A stretch of DNA of 64,000 nt from assembly GCF_016587375.1 (NCBI RefSeq), contig NZ_BNJG01000002.1, positions 868,001-932,000 of the forward strand, given 5' to 3'. Below the pieces are notes generated by a model, which made no database searches, was not told the origin of the DNA, and saw nothing but the letters and a program-made list of their open reading frames with translations. Shown here piece by piece: positions 28,662-36,029 of this stretch. The number at the start of each line of letters is the position of its first letter. Position 1 is the first letter of the stretch. Made by a program: the position numbers and the translations under genes. Source of the DNA: Ktedonobacter robiniae (GTDB lineage: Bacteria > Chloroflexota > Ktedonobacteria > Ktedonobacterales > Ktedonobacteraceae).

Positions 28662-30323
28662 ATGTTCATTCGCCGCACATTTACGGGGAAAAGCAGGGAA
28701 GCGCACTCTGAAAAAATGCGTAGCGTAGAACAACGCTTTCGTACGCTTGTCGAATTTAGTTCAGAGGGCATCAGGCTTCTCGATCTCCATGGGCAGGTCC
28801 TCTACACGAATGCCACCGCCGCACAACTACTCAACCTGTCCTCCTCCAACACGCTATCTATTAGCCTCTATGATGTCCTCTCTCACATTGATAAGCAAGC
28901 AGTAGCTAAGGCTTTTGAACGGGTTACTACTGCTCCAGGCCTATCGGCAAAGGCGCAGTATAGCATCACTCAGGCCGATGGAACCACGCGCTGGCTAGAA
29001 GAAACCTACGTCAACAGGCTCAATGTACCGAACCTGGCAGCCATTGTCGCTACATTGCGCGACATTACTGAGCAGAAACAGGCTGAGCTAGAGCGAGAAA
29101 CCAGGCTACAAGAAAGGGGGGATGTGCTAGCACAAATGCAGCAGATACAGACAGAAGAGGCACGCCTGCAATTACAAGATTTTGTAAAAAAACTGGTTAT
29201 CGAACAGGATATGTTGCGCGAACGCGAAGCACAGGCTCGTACAACTGCCGAACTGACTTCAGACTACGCCTATGCCTACCACTTCCGCCCCGATGGGACG
29301 ATTGAGCGAGAGTGGACGACCAGCGCCTTTATGGCTTTGACGGGTTTTGAACCCGAGGAGTTCGACGAACGTGGCTGGGAGCAGTTCATCCATCCAGATG
29401 ATAAAGAACAGGTTGAGGAACGCCTGCGAACCGTGCTTGCGGGCCTATCCGATGTGCGCGAGTGGCGCATCACAACCAGGCAGGGTGAGATACTCTGGCT
29501 ACGTGACTACTGCCGCCCTATACTCGATCCGGAAACGGGCGAGGTCGTGCGCGTCTACGGCGCAGTCCAGGATATCACCCAGCGTAAAGAGGCCGAGCAG
29601 CAGAAAGATGATTTCATTGGCATGGCGGGCCATGAGTTACGAACACCTCTTACCTCAATCAAAGCATATGTACAGCTTGCGCGGCGCGGCCTACAACGCC
29701 TGGCCGATCCAAACGTTAGCGAGGCGGAGAAGATAACCCGAATCGATGACCTGCTTGAGCGGATAGAGCACCAGGTACAGATTCAGACGCGCCTGATAAG
29801 CGATCTGCTCGATGTCTCACGTATCACTGCCAATAATTTAGAGCTGCATTTTGATGTCTGCGACCTGGTCAAGGTCGTACGAGAGGTAGTCACCGATCAA
29901 CGAGCTGTCAACACCGAGCGGCCCTTTAATCTTACGCTACCCGAGGTCGACACGCTGCCAATCATTGCCGACGCAGACCGGATAGGGCAGGTACTCAATA
30001 ACTATCTCACTAACGCACACAAATACTCAGATGATAATAAGCCTATCGAGGTGCGCCTGGAGATAGAGCATGAGTTTGTGCGTATCTCGGTTCAGGACGA
30101 GGGGCCAGGCCTGACATCCTATGAGCAGCAGCGTATCTGGGAGCGCTTCTATCAGACTCCAGGCAAGAAGATCCAGCATGGGCAACGCCCCGGCCTGGGC
30201 CTGGGCCTCTACATCTGCCAGACCATCATCAGCAAGCATAATGGGGACATTGGAGTCACAAGCCAGCGCAGCACGGGTTCGACTTTCTGGTTCACGCTGC
30301 CCATAATTCAGCAAGGCGATTGA
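28662..30323 (+). CDS. PAS-domain sensor histidine kinase (soluble)
   Basis: A 553-residue kinase without membrane segments. Order: PAS1 (about residues 22-135, FRTLVEFSSEGIRLLDLHG to VATLRDITEQK), a coiled coil (about 135-200), PAS2 with PAC (about 205-310, ending VRVYGAVQDITQRKEAE), HisKA with phospho-acceptor His324 in MAGHELRTPLTS, and HATPase (N-box NYLTNAHKYS, G1 VQDEGPGL, G2 GLGLGLYICQTI). The start at 28662 is chosen for the upstream AAAGGAGAAAGGA; an earlier ATG at 28605 lacks a site. No response regulator is adjacent, so it is an orphan that probably senses a cytoplasmic signal. Confidence 0.9.
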   Translation: MFIRRTFTGKSREAHSEKMRSVEQRFRTLVEFSSEGIRLLDLHGQVLYTNATAAQLLNLSSSNTLSISLYDVLSHIDKQAVAKAFERVTTAPGLSAKAQYSITQADGTTRWLEETYVNRLNVPNLAAIVATLRDITEQKQAELERETRLQERGDVLAQMQQIQTEEARLQLQDFVKKLVIEQDMLREREAQARTTAELTSDYAYAYHFRPDGTIEREWTTSAFMALTGFEPEEFDERGWEQFIHPDDKEQVEERLRTVLAGLSDVREWRITTRQGEILWLRDYCRPILDPETGEVVRVYGAVQDITQRKEAEQQKDDFIGMAGHELRTPLTSIKAYVQLARRGLQRLADPNVSEAEKITRIDDLLERIEHQVQIQTRLISDLLDVSRITANNLELHFDVCDLVKVVREVVTDQRAVNTERPFNLTLPEVDTLPIIADADRIGQVLNNYLTNAHKYSDDNKPIEVRLEIEHEFVRISVQDEGPGLTSYEQQRIWERFYQTPGKKIQHGQRPGLGLGLYICQTIISKHNGDIGVTSQRSTGSTFWFTLPIIQQGD

Positions 30324-30342
30324 GTCCATGCTAGCATGCATC

Positions 30343-30819
30343 CTACAGAGGGGTGGTATACCACTCGGAGGCGATAGTCAGGCCCGCGTCGCTTAGCATG
30401 GAGCGTTTGGCGTGGTCAAGGTGGGCGCAGACAACGACGATCTGGGCCGCGCCTCGCTGCTTTGCCTCCTCCATAACGGCCTCCAGTAATTTTCGCCCGT
30501 AATGCAGCCAGTCTTCGTGCGTTGCGACACAAAAATCATCGACATTACACGTCAGGCCGGGTACATCGTAGACAGGCGGCGAGGGTACAAAATTTGCGAT
30601 TACGAAGCCAATGACCTCTCCGTCTCGCTCATAAACCAGCGTAACGATATTTTCACGCCGAACTAGCTGCGCGAACCAGGCACTCTGCTTCTCGCGCGCA
30701 TCCGTGGCAGGTTTCCAAAAGACAGGCTGATAGTGTGCATACTCCTGGCGCCTCTGTTCAGCCAGGTCAAGCATACGTGGCACATCGTCAGCGCTAGCCT
30801 TCCTGATAGTTTCGCTCAA
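30343..30819 (-). CDS. GNAT-family N-acetyltransferase
   Basis: A 158-residue acetyltransferase. It begins SETIRKASADDVPRMLDLAEQRR, has a beta strand GFVIANFV, and acetyl-CoA motif A around CNVDDFCVATHEDWLHYGRKLLEAVMEEAKQRGA, where the usual glycine-rich Q/RxxGxG is weak (HYGRK). The end, RSMLSDAGLTIASEWYTTPL, is typical of the fold. The relaxed motif leaves open whether it is catalytically normal. Convergent with the histidine kinase. Confidence 0.75.
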   Translation of the reverse strand: MSETIRKASADDVPRMLDLAEQRRQEYAHYQPVFWKPATDAREKQSAWFAQLVRRENIVTLVYERDGEVIGFVIANFVPSPPVYDVPGLTCNVDDFCVATHEDWLHYGRKLLEAVMEEAKQRGAAQIVVVCAHLDHAKRSMLSDAGLTIASEWYTTPL

Positions 30820-30885
30820 AATCGCTTCTCTCTTTCACTGGCAGAGTGCGGGTGATACTTTCTGCATCACTGGCGCTCTTACTGA

Positions 30886-31389
30886 TTAAAAAAGCAAATT
30901 GCTAAGCAGGGCACTCATCGAGAACGGGATCTGGAGTAACCTGCGTTCCTTCGGGGCGGGAAAGGGCTGTTTGAAGGCAAAGGCAAAGGCTGTGGGGCCG
31001 TGAGCTTGCAGGTGCTCCAGGCGCGCCTTCGCCTCTGTGACTGACGGCATATGTCCTTCTGGCACCCACCAGAGCGTGGTGTATACGCCTTCGAAGCGCT
31101 CAAACCATTGCCGGCGCTGCTGTAAGACCTGGCGATGCGCGCTGTTATAAACATAATCCGCAAGCGCCGGGAGCGAGGCCCAGACCGAGAGATTGACCAG
31201 GATTGCATTATCATCAAAGGGGCGAATGGCGGTGGCGTCGCCCTCCTCAGACTGCAAACGCCAGATAAAACCAGGGCTATGATCTGCCAGGGCATTAATC
31301 GGATCAAGCTGGGCAACGAATTCTGCCATCAGGGGATCGCTCAGGGGGGCGCGCATACGCGCGATATTGACCTGGGCCAGGTGATACAT
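30886..31389 (-). CDS. DUF3291 protein (dimeric alpha-beta barrel type)
   Basis: A 167-residue protein matching the DUF3291 pattern: YHLAQVNIARMRAPLSDP at the start, FVAQLDPINALADHSPGFIWRLQ, LVNLSVWASLPALADYVY, HRQVLQQRRQWFERFEGVYTTLWWVPEGHMPSV and EAKARLEHLQAHGPTAFAF. These are small ferredoxin-like, monooxygenase-fold proteins of unknown substrate. The start at 31389 has GAAGGAG six bases upstream; an in-frame ATG further up would add 31 residues foreign to the family. Confidence 0.85.
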   Translation of the reverse strand: MYHLAQVNIARMRAPLSDPLMAEFVAQLDPINALADHSPGFIWRLQSEEGDATAIRPFDDNAILVNLSVWASLPALADYVYNSAHRQVLQQRRQWFERFEGVYTTLWWVPEGHMPSVTEAKARLEHLQAHGPTAFAFAFKQPFPAPKERRLLQIPFSMSALLSNLLF

Positions 31390-31568
31390 GTACGACTCCT
31401 TCACACTTGATTTTTTATTCCTAGAGATATTTATACATAGCAATAGTATACAACAATGCCTGTATAGCCTCTTGAGAAGCACATATTTTCATTATTGACC
31501 AGCTTTAGCACGATGGCTTACGCTCGACCGGTTATATTAAGGAATTTAGAAAAGGATTGTACATGTTG

Positions 31569-32405
31569 TCAGACCTGGGCGCGGAGGAAGGCCAAGACGA
31601 GACGGTTGAACTCGGCTGGTTGTTCCATGTTGGGGAAGTGAGCGGTGCCGCTGATCGTGGCTTTGCGCGCACGCTGGATATGGGTCGTCATATAGTGGGA
31701 GCCGGCGAGAATGTTGCGGTCATCGAGATCTCCTACAATAATCAGGGTTGGGACACGGATATCTTCCAGGCGTTCCACGGCGGGCGGCTGTAGCTCCTGT
31801 TCGGATACGCGGTTGAAGAAGGCGACTTTATTAGCCATGGCGACACGGTTCATGGCTTCGACGCGCTGGATGAGGGCAGGCGGGAGGTGGTCGACCCGGC
31901 GTTGCACACCAACGAGCCAGTAGCGCGTCTCAAGATCGGCGGCGCGCTTGATATTTCCGGCGCGTACCGCGGCCACGTGCTCCTCCAATAGGGTTTGCGC
32001 GGAGGCATCCTCTATGTGATATTCATAGCCATTGGGAGTACTGGCTACCACGGTCAGGGAGCGCACACGCTGGGGATAGGCCAGGGCAAAATCCAGGATG
32101 GTGCATCCTCCCATGGAGCAGCCTACCAGGTGTGCGGACTCAATATGCAGGTAGTCCAACAAGGCATGGAGGTCCTGGTAGTGCGCATACGTGCCTTCCA
32201 CCAGTAAAGTCTCGCCAAAGCCGCGCAGGTCATAGCGTACGGCCTGGTAGGTGGCGGCAAAACTAGCAAACTGCTCGCTCCACATGCTTTTATCGGTGAT
32301 GCCATCGTGCAGGAAGACGACTGGCTGGCCCGTGCCCGCGATCTCATAGGAGAAACGTGTGCCATTCAGCGTGGCAAAGCCTACGCGTCCGTGCTCCTCG
32401 CTCAT
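31569..32405 (-). CDS. Alpha/beta hydrolase (enol-lactonase-like)
   Basis: A 278-residue alpha/beta hydrolase related to 3-oxoadipate enol-lactonases and aminoacrylate hydrolases. It shows PVVFLHDGITDKSMW (oxyanion loop), DLRGFGET, the nucleophile elbow HLVGCSMGGCTIL (Ser in GCSMG), acid in IIVGDLDDRNI and His in GTAHFPNMEQP. No signal peptide. Full length for the group. It stands alone; no aromatic-degradation genes are nearby, so the substrate is open. Confidence 0.85.
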   Translation of the reverse strand: MSEEHGRVGFATLNGTRFSYEIAGTGQPVVFLHDGITDKSMWSEQFASFAATYQAVRYDLRGFGETLLVEGTYAHYQDLHALLDYLHIESAHLVGCSMGGCTILDFALAYPQRVRSLTVVASTPNGYEYHIEDASAQTLLEEHVAAVRAGNIKRAADLETRYWLVGVQRRVDHLPPALIQRVEAMNRVAMANKVAFFNRVSEQELQPPAVERLEDIRVPTLIIVGDLDDRNILAGSHYMTTHIQRARKATISGTAHFPNMEQPAEFNRLVLAFLRAQV

Positions 32406-32531
32406 AGGTTGCTCCTCGCTTTCCCTCTAACGATCTTCTGGCTTTTAGCATAGCACAAATATGGCTCAGGCAACAAAAAATCCGACAGCGCTGCTAATGC
32501 GATTTTAATAATTAAGCCGAGAAATGTGAAG

Positions 32532-32701
32532 CACACCCTGGCTCATGGACTCGTTTGGTGATACGGATTGCGTATGCAAGAGCGCACCAAGCCCTTGCAC
32601 ACCTTCGAGAGCATGGAGAGGATTCAGCATAGCCCTTCGCTGTTCCCAGGCCGATCTGGTTCCATTTCTTCTCACCAAACGAGTCCATGAGCCACACCCT
32701 G
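32532..32701. mobile_element. MITE-like element with 21-bp terminal inverted repeats and 9-bp target duplication
   Basis: The 152-bp element 32541-32692 has perfect 21-bp terminal inverted repeats (32541-32561 and 32672-32692), starting GCTCATGGACTCG. It is flanked by direct repeats CACACCCTG at 32532-32540 and 32693-32701. The interior has no coding capacity. Terminal repeats plus target duplication are the signature of a non-autonomous transposon; the parent transposase is not in this window. Confidence 0.75.
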
Positions 32702-32715
32702 GCGCGAAATTTCGC

Positions 32716-32745
32716 TTGACAAGAAGGCTGAGTATCTGGTATCCT
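32716..32745 (+). promoter_or_regulatory. Promoter upstream of short ORF
   Basis: TTGACA at 32716-32721, 18-base spacer and TATCCT at 32740-32745, directly downstream of the MITE. It would transcribe the 25-codon ORF at 32810. Confidence 0.5.
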
Positions 32746-32809
32746 AGCCTCTAGTAGATAGGAAAAAGGCCCTGAGCCCAGGTGGCTCAAACATTGAAAG
32801 GAGCGTGCC

Positions 32810-32887
32810 ATGATGCGCAAAGAAATCATGTCGTATCAACTGCATCACGTCTCCGAGAGGGCCATTGCTGCTAGCTGGCATCCATAA
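32810..32887 (+). CDS. Possible 25-residue peptide or leader ORF
   Basis: ATGATG start with AAAGGAG six bases upstream, encoding a peptide that begins MMRKEIMSYQLHHVSERAIA and ends with TAA. It has its own promoter (32716-32745). Downstream are a weak hairpin with a T run (about 32922-32947) and a strong one (32954-32992). It could be a small protein or a leader peptide for the RIO kinase gene at 33104. It has no run of a single amino acid that would mark a classical attenuator. Confidence 0.35.
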   Translation: MMRKEIMSYQLHHVSERAIAASWHP

Positions 32888-32953
32888 GCCAGGGCAAAGA
32901 TAAGACCATAAACTGACAGGCCACCTCGTGAAGGTTGGTCTTTTTTATTGTGT

Positions 32954-32992
32954 GAAAAGAGGCCATGAGCGTGATGCTCATGGCCTCTTTTC
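32954..32992 (+). terminator. Terminator between short ORF and RIO kinase gene
   Basis: A 17-bp perfect stem (32954-32970 with 32976-32992), five-base loop, A-rich on the left and TTTTC on the right, so it could act in both directions. Confidence 0.7.
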
Positions 32993-33103
32993 GTTGTTCT
33001 GGAGCACATATCCGCTCTGAAATAAGAGGTGACACATGCACAACTTTCTAAACAACTACGACAACCACAAACAACATCTGTCTACATATATAAGGAGTAA
33101 CCA

Positions 33104-33910
33104 TTGTCTAAGCGAAAATTGTTACGTGCACTCGAAGAGCAGGAAGAACTAGAAGCCTTACAAGAGCAGGACCAGGAGGCGGCGGACCCCATTCAGGCAT
33201 CGCTCGACTCTTTCTTCGCCGATGGCCTGATTAGCGAGATCCTGCACGTTGTGAAAAGTGGCAAGGAGGCGACCGTCTATTGCTGTCGCGCCCATCCCTC
33301 TCAGGATGTTCCCTATATCGCGGCCAAGGTCTACCGCTCACGCAATAATCGCGGCTTTAAGAATGATTCGGTCTACCAGGAGGGACGCTACGTCGGCGAC
33401 CAGCGTATCAAGCGCGCCATGAAGAATAAGTCGGACGCGGGACGCGAGGCCCAGTTCAGTATGTGGATCGCGCACGAGTTCACGATGCTCACCGGGCTAT
33501 ATAAAGCCGGAGCCACGATTCCCAGGCCCATCGCCCATAACAGCAACGCGATCCTGATGGAATACCTGGGAGAGCCGCAGCAGCCCGCGCCCGCCCTCCA
33601 GGGTGTACAACTGGCCCCCGACGAGGTCTATCCCACCTTCGCCAACCTGATGGACAACATCCAGCTCTGGCTCAAGCATAATGTCGTGCATGGTGACCTC
33701 TCGGCCTATAACATCCTGTACTGGCAGGGCAAGGTGACCATCATCGACTTTCCCCAGGCGGTCGATCCCCGCTTCAACTCACACGCCTACAACCTGCTAC
33801 TACGCGATATCGACAATATCTGCAAATACATCGGGCGCTATGGCCTGCACCGGGATTCTACCGAGCTTGCGAACCGCCTCTGGCACCAGTTCAAGAACTC
33901 GCGACTGTAA
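33104..33910 (+). CDS. RIO-type serine/threonine protein kinase
   Basis: A 268-residue RIO1-like atypical kinase. The N-terminus is a charged coiled coil (LRALEEQEELEALQEQDQE). The ATP-binding loop is VVKSGKEATVYCC, the catalytic Lys is in YIAAKVYR, the RIO insert is FKNDSVYQEGRYVGDQRIKR, the hinge is ILMEYLG, the catalytic loop is VVHGDLSAYNILYW (HGDLSxxN) and the metal Asp is in TIIDFPQAVD. All catalytic residues are present. In archaea and eukaryotes RIO1 acts in small-subunit maturation; bacterial copies are less studied. It starts at a TTG (33104) with AAGGAG six bases upstream; no ATG fits. Confidence 0.9.
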   Translation: MSKRKLLRALEEQEELEALQEQDQEAADPIQASLDSFFADGLISEILHVVKSGKEATVYCCRAHPSQDVPYIAAKVYRSRNNRGFKNDSVYQEGRYVGDQRIKRAMKNKSDAGREAQFSMWIAHEFTMLTGLYKAGATIPRPIAHNSNAILMEYLGEPQQPAPALQGVQLAPDEVYPTFANLMDNIQLWLKHNVVHGDLSAYNILYWQGKVTIIDFPQAVDPRFNSHAYNLLLRDIDNICKYIGRYGLHRDSTELANRLWHQFKNSRL

Positions 33911-33940
33911 TCTGGCGTGATTTTTGGTTCGTAATTAGCC

Positions 33941-34027
33941 TTGACTTTTCGCACATTTCCAGGTATACTTGATTGTACTTAATAAATTTGATTTTGCGAA
34001 GGGCCACAAAAATGTGGTCCTTTTCTT
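33941..34027 (+). ncRNA. Candidate small RNA or terminated leader
   Basis: TTGACT (33941-33946), 17-base spacer and TATACT (33964-33969) form a good promoter. About 30 bases after the expected start a GGGCCACA/TGTGGTCC hairpin at 34001-34020 is followed by TTTTCTTTTT, a classical terminator. This gives a predicted transcript of about 50 bases with no coding sequence. The next 200 bases to 34230 hold no gene; only small hairpins are seen. Confidence 0.4.
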
Positions 34028-34231
34028 TTTGTCTTCTTCAACAAGCGCCCTGCCTAGATCTCCAAAGAATACCTCAATCAGAGGAAGATCCTCTGCTCTT
34101 CTTTCGCCTTTTTAATGTATCGACGCGGCTCCCGCCCTCTTTCTCCAAATTTGCTGATCATCTGCGATGAGTTTTGGATCAACTCGCCGTCCTATAAGTG
34201 AAAAGTGATCGATCTCATAGTGAACCATCAT

Positions 34232-34262
34232 CTTCACCCAGGCGCGAGGTGCCTGGGTGAAG
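34232..34262 (+). promoter_or_regulatory. Hairpin in the leader of the DHFR-like gene
   Basis: A perfect 12-bp stem CTTCACCCAGGC/GCCTGGGTGAAG with seven-base loop, 28 bases before the start codon at 34291. No T run follows. Confidence 0.4.
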
Positions 34263-34290
34263 GTAGCGAATGTCGAAAGGACATCAACTT

Positions 34291-34839
34291 ATGCGCAAAC
34301 TTATCGAATCTACCCTGATCTCAGTAGACGGCGTTTTCGCAGAAACAGACTTCTCGAAGTTTTTTGCGTACCAGGACGAGACGTATCTGAGGGACGGATT
34401 GGGCCTTCTGCTCTCCGGTGACGCCATCTTAATGGGGCGTAGTACCTACGAGAGTTGGGCAAAGATATGGCCCAGAAGCCCCCACCCGTGGGCAGAGAGG
34501 CTCAATACGATCCCAAAGTATGTGTTTTCCTCGACTTTGGAAACAGCCTCATGGAACAACTCGACCCTGGTTCGAGGCGATGTGGTGGCAGAGGTGAGTC
34601 GGCTCAAGCAGCAGGAAGGAAGCAATCTGCTCATCTTTGGTCATGGTCTTCTTGGTGAAACGCTGCTCAAGCACCACTTGCTCGATGGGCTGGATCTCTC
34701 TGTCCATCCGCTGGTTCTGGGTCACGGGAGGCAGTTCTTGCGAGAGGGTCTAAACACCACCTTGAAATTTGTTGCGGCCAAGAGCTTCTCGACAGGCATT
34801 GTCACGCTCACCTATGAACTACCATCTGAAGGGAGGTAG
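34291..34839 (+). CDS. Dihydrofolate-reductase-fold protein (RibD C-terminal type), second copy
   Basis: A 182-residue homologue of the protein at 24169. It begins MRKLIESTLISVDGVFAETD, contains AILMGRSTYESWAKIWPR, PKYVFSSTLE, LLIFGHGLLGETLLKHHLLDGLDLSVHPLVLGHGRQFL and ends with FSTGIVTLTYELP. The ATG at 34291 is preferred to one seven codons upstream because GAAAGGA lies nine bases before it. Sequence identity to the 24169 copy is only moderate, so the two are paralogues rather than a recent duplication. Confidence 0.85.
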   Translation: MRKLIESTLISVDGVFAETDFSKFFAYQDETYLRDGLGLLLSGDAILMGRSTYESWAKIWPRSPHPWAERLNTIPKYVFSSTLETASWNNSTLVRGDVVAEVSRLKQQEGSNLLIFGHGLLGETLLKHHLLDGLDLSVHPLVLGHGRQFLREGLNTTLKFVAAKSFSTGIVTLTYELPSEGR

Positions 34840-34851
34840 GGACCACACGGC

Positions 34852-35070
34852 ATGCCGGAGACACGCACGATGAAGGAGGTTTCCGACGTCAAGGCGGCAT
34901 CGGGCATAAACTGGGAACAGGTCCAAGGGTGCCTCGCCAGCACGGCCCACCCGCAACGGATCATGACGCTCAAGGAGATGGCAAACATCGCGGTCTTCAT
35001 GGCGTCCGATAAGGCGAGCAGAATGACAGGAACTACTGTCAATTTAACTACGGGTGGCTCGGATGACTAG
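34852..35070 (+). pseudogene. C-terminal remnant of a short-chain dehydrogenase
   Basis: Seventy-two codons whose second half, LKEMANIAVFMASDKASRMT followed by GTTVNLTTGG, is the classic C-terminal end of SDR oxidoreductases. The Rossmann fold and catalytic residues are absent, so this is a truncated relic. It starts 12 bases after the DHFR-like gene. Confidence 0.6.
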
Positions 35071-35221
35071 CGGCTAAAAAGCTGCGGTCCAGGTCTGTTG
35101 AACCTGATTTTGCGAGTTACCATCGCGGTCGACCCCAGCTCCTTCGGGCGTTGGCTCATGTTCGTCGCTGGCCTCTTGCTGTTTGTCGTGGCCTTGGCGG
35201 CGTGCATGCTCGCTTGCAACA

Positions 35222-35274
35222 TTGGAGTCATAACATTTTTCCATACCAGAATTGGAAAAATGTTATGACTCCAA
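35222..35274. repeat. 22-bp perfect inverted repeat
   Basis: Arms 35222-35243 and 35253-35274 around a nine-base loop, starting TTGGAGTCATAACATTTTTC. The region before it (35075-35230) keeps one open hydrophobic frame (including VAGLLLFVVALAACML) that looks like a membrane-protein scrap but has no identified start. The arm length and AT-rich core suit either a terminator or a small mobile-element end. Confidence 0.5.
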
Positions 35275-35317
35275 GTCAACTTAATGAGGACCAATATTGT
35301 CCACATAGGAGCATATA

Positions 35318-35358
35318 CTCTATATGAGTTCACCAACGGGTGATGAACTCATATAGAG
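35318..35358 (+). promoter_or_regulatory. Palindrome covering the ribosome-binding site of the DUF1579-like gene
   Basis: CTCTATATGAGTTCA at 35318-35332 is exactly complementary to 35344-35358. The right arm contains ATATAGAG, directly abutting the GAGGAG site of the start at 35370. Folded as RNA it would partly hide the site; as DNA it could be an operator. Confidence 0.5.
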
Positions 35359-35369
35359 GAGTGAAAAAC

Positions 35370-35858
35370 ATGGATCAGCGCGCCGGTTTACACGACTTCG
35401 ATTTTTTCTACGGCTCATGGATTACGCAGAATAAGCGGAGAACTAACGCACTCTACCGTAATCAGGAGGGCGTCTGGCAAGAATTTATCTCCACCGTTAC
35501 CTGCATACCCTACCTCGATGGCCGGGCCAACATCGACCATTTTGAGGGCACATTGCCCGATGGCGAGGTACGCAAGGGCTTGGGCCTGCGCTCGTTCGAC
35601 GAAGCGACCCAACTCTGGTCGATCATGTGGCTGGATAATCGCAACCCGCCAGATCTGAGCGCCGTAGTAGGCAAGTTTACTGATGGCATCGGTCTCTTCT
35701 ACCAGGAGATGGAGACGTTCGATGGCTTTCCCATGCGTGTGCGCTTTCTGTGGGATAACATCACCGAGAACACTGCGCGCTGGCAGCAGGCTTTTTCCTT
35801 CGACGGCGGCGCAACCTGGGATACCAACTGGATTGCCGAACACACCCGCAAAGCCTAA
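35370..35858 (+). CDS. DUF1579-like protein
   Basis: A 162-residue cytoplasmic protein with the pattern of the DUF1579 family: HDFDFFYGSWITQNKRR at the start, PYLDGRANIDHF, GLGLRSFDEATQLWSIMWLD, VVGKFTDGIGLFYQEMETFDG, and FLWDNITENTARWQQAFSFD followed by GGATWDTNW at the end. A beta-barrel, lipocalin-like fold is likely. Function unknown. The ATG at 35370 follows GAGGAGTGAAAAAC; an ATG ten codons earlier would fall inside the palindrome. Monocistronic. Confidence 0.75.
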   Translation: MDQRAGLHDFDFFYGSWITQNKRRTNALYRNQEGVWQEFISTVTCIPYLDGRANIDHFEGTLPDGEVRKGLGLRSFDEATQLWSIMWLDNRNPPDLSAVVGKFTDGIGLFYQEMETFDGFPMRVRFLWDNITENTARWQQAFSFDGGATWDTNWIAEHTRKA

Positions 35859-35962
35859 GCTCACACATACTTGGAATACGCTCCAAGGTAGTCGAATCCC
35901 TGAAGCCTGCAAAGATTCTGTTTGCGCCCTCTTGCAGTGTCTTCTTCTGGGGTGAAAGAAGC

Positions 35963-36029
35963 GCCAGGTACTCTCGTCATACGTGAGAGAGCATAATACC
36001 TGGCACTCCCTGGGCTAGATATGCTCTCT
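35963..36029 (-). terminator. Overlapping hairpins downstream of the sigma-factor gene
   Basis: GCCAGGTA/TACCTGGC (35963-35970 with 35997-36004) encloses a smaller stem. An alternative pairing, GTGAGAGAGCAT (35983-35994) with ATGCTCTCTCAC (36018-36029), reaches into the last codons of the sigma-factor gene. Position suggests termination of either convergent gene; there is no clear T run. Confidence 0.4.
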
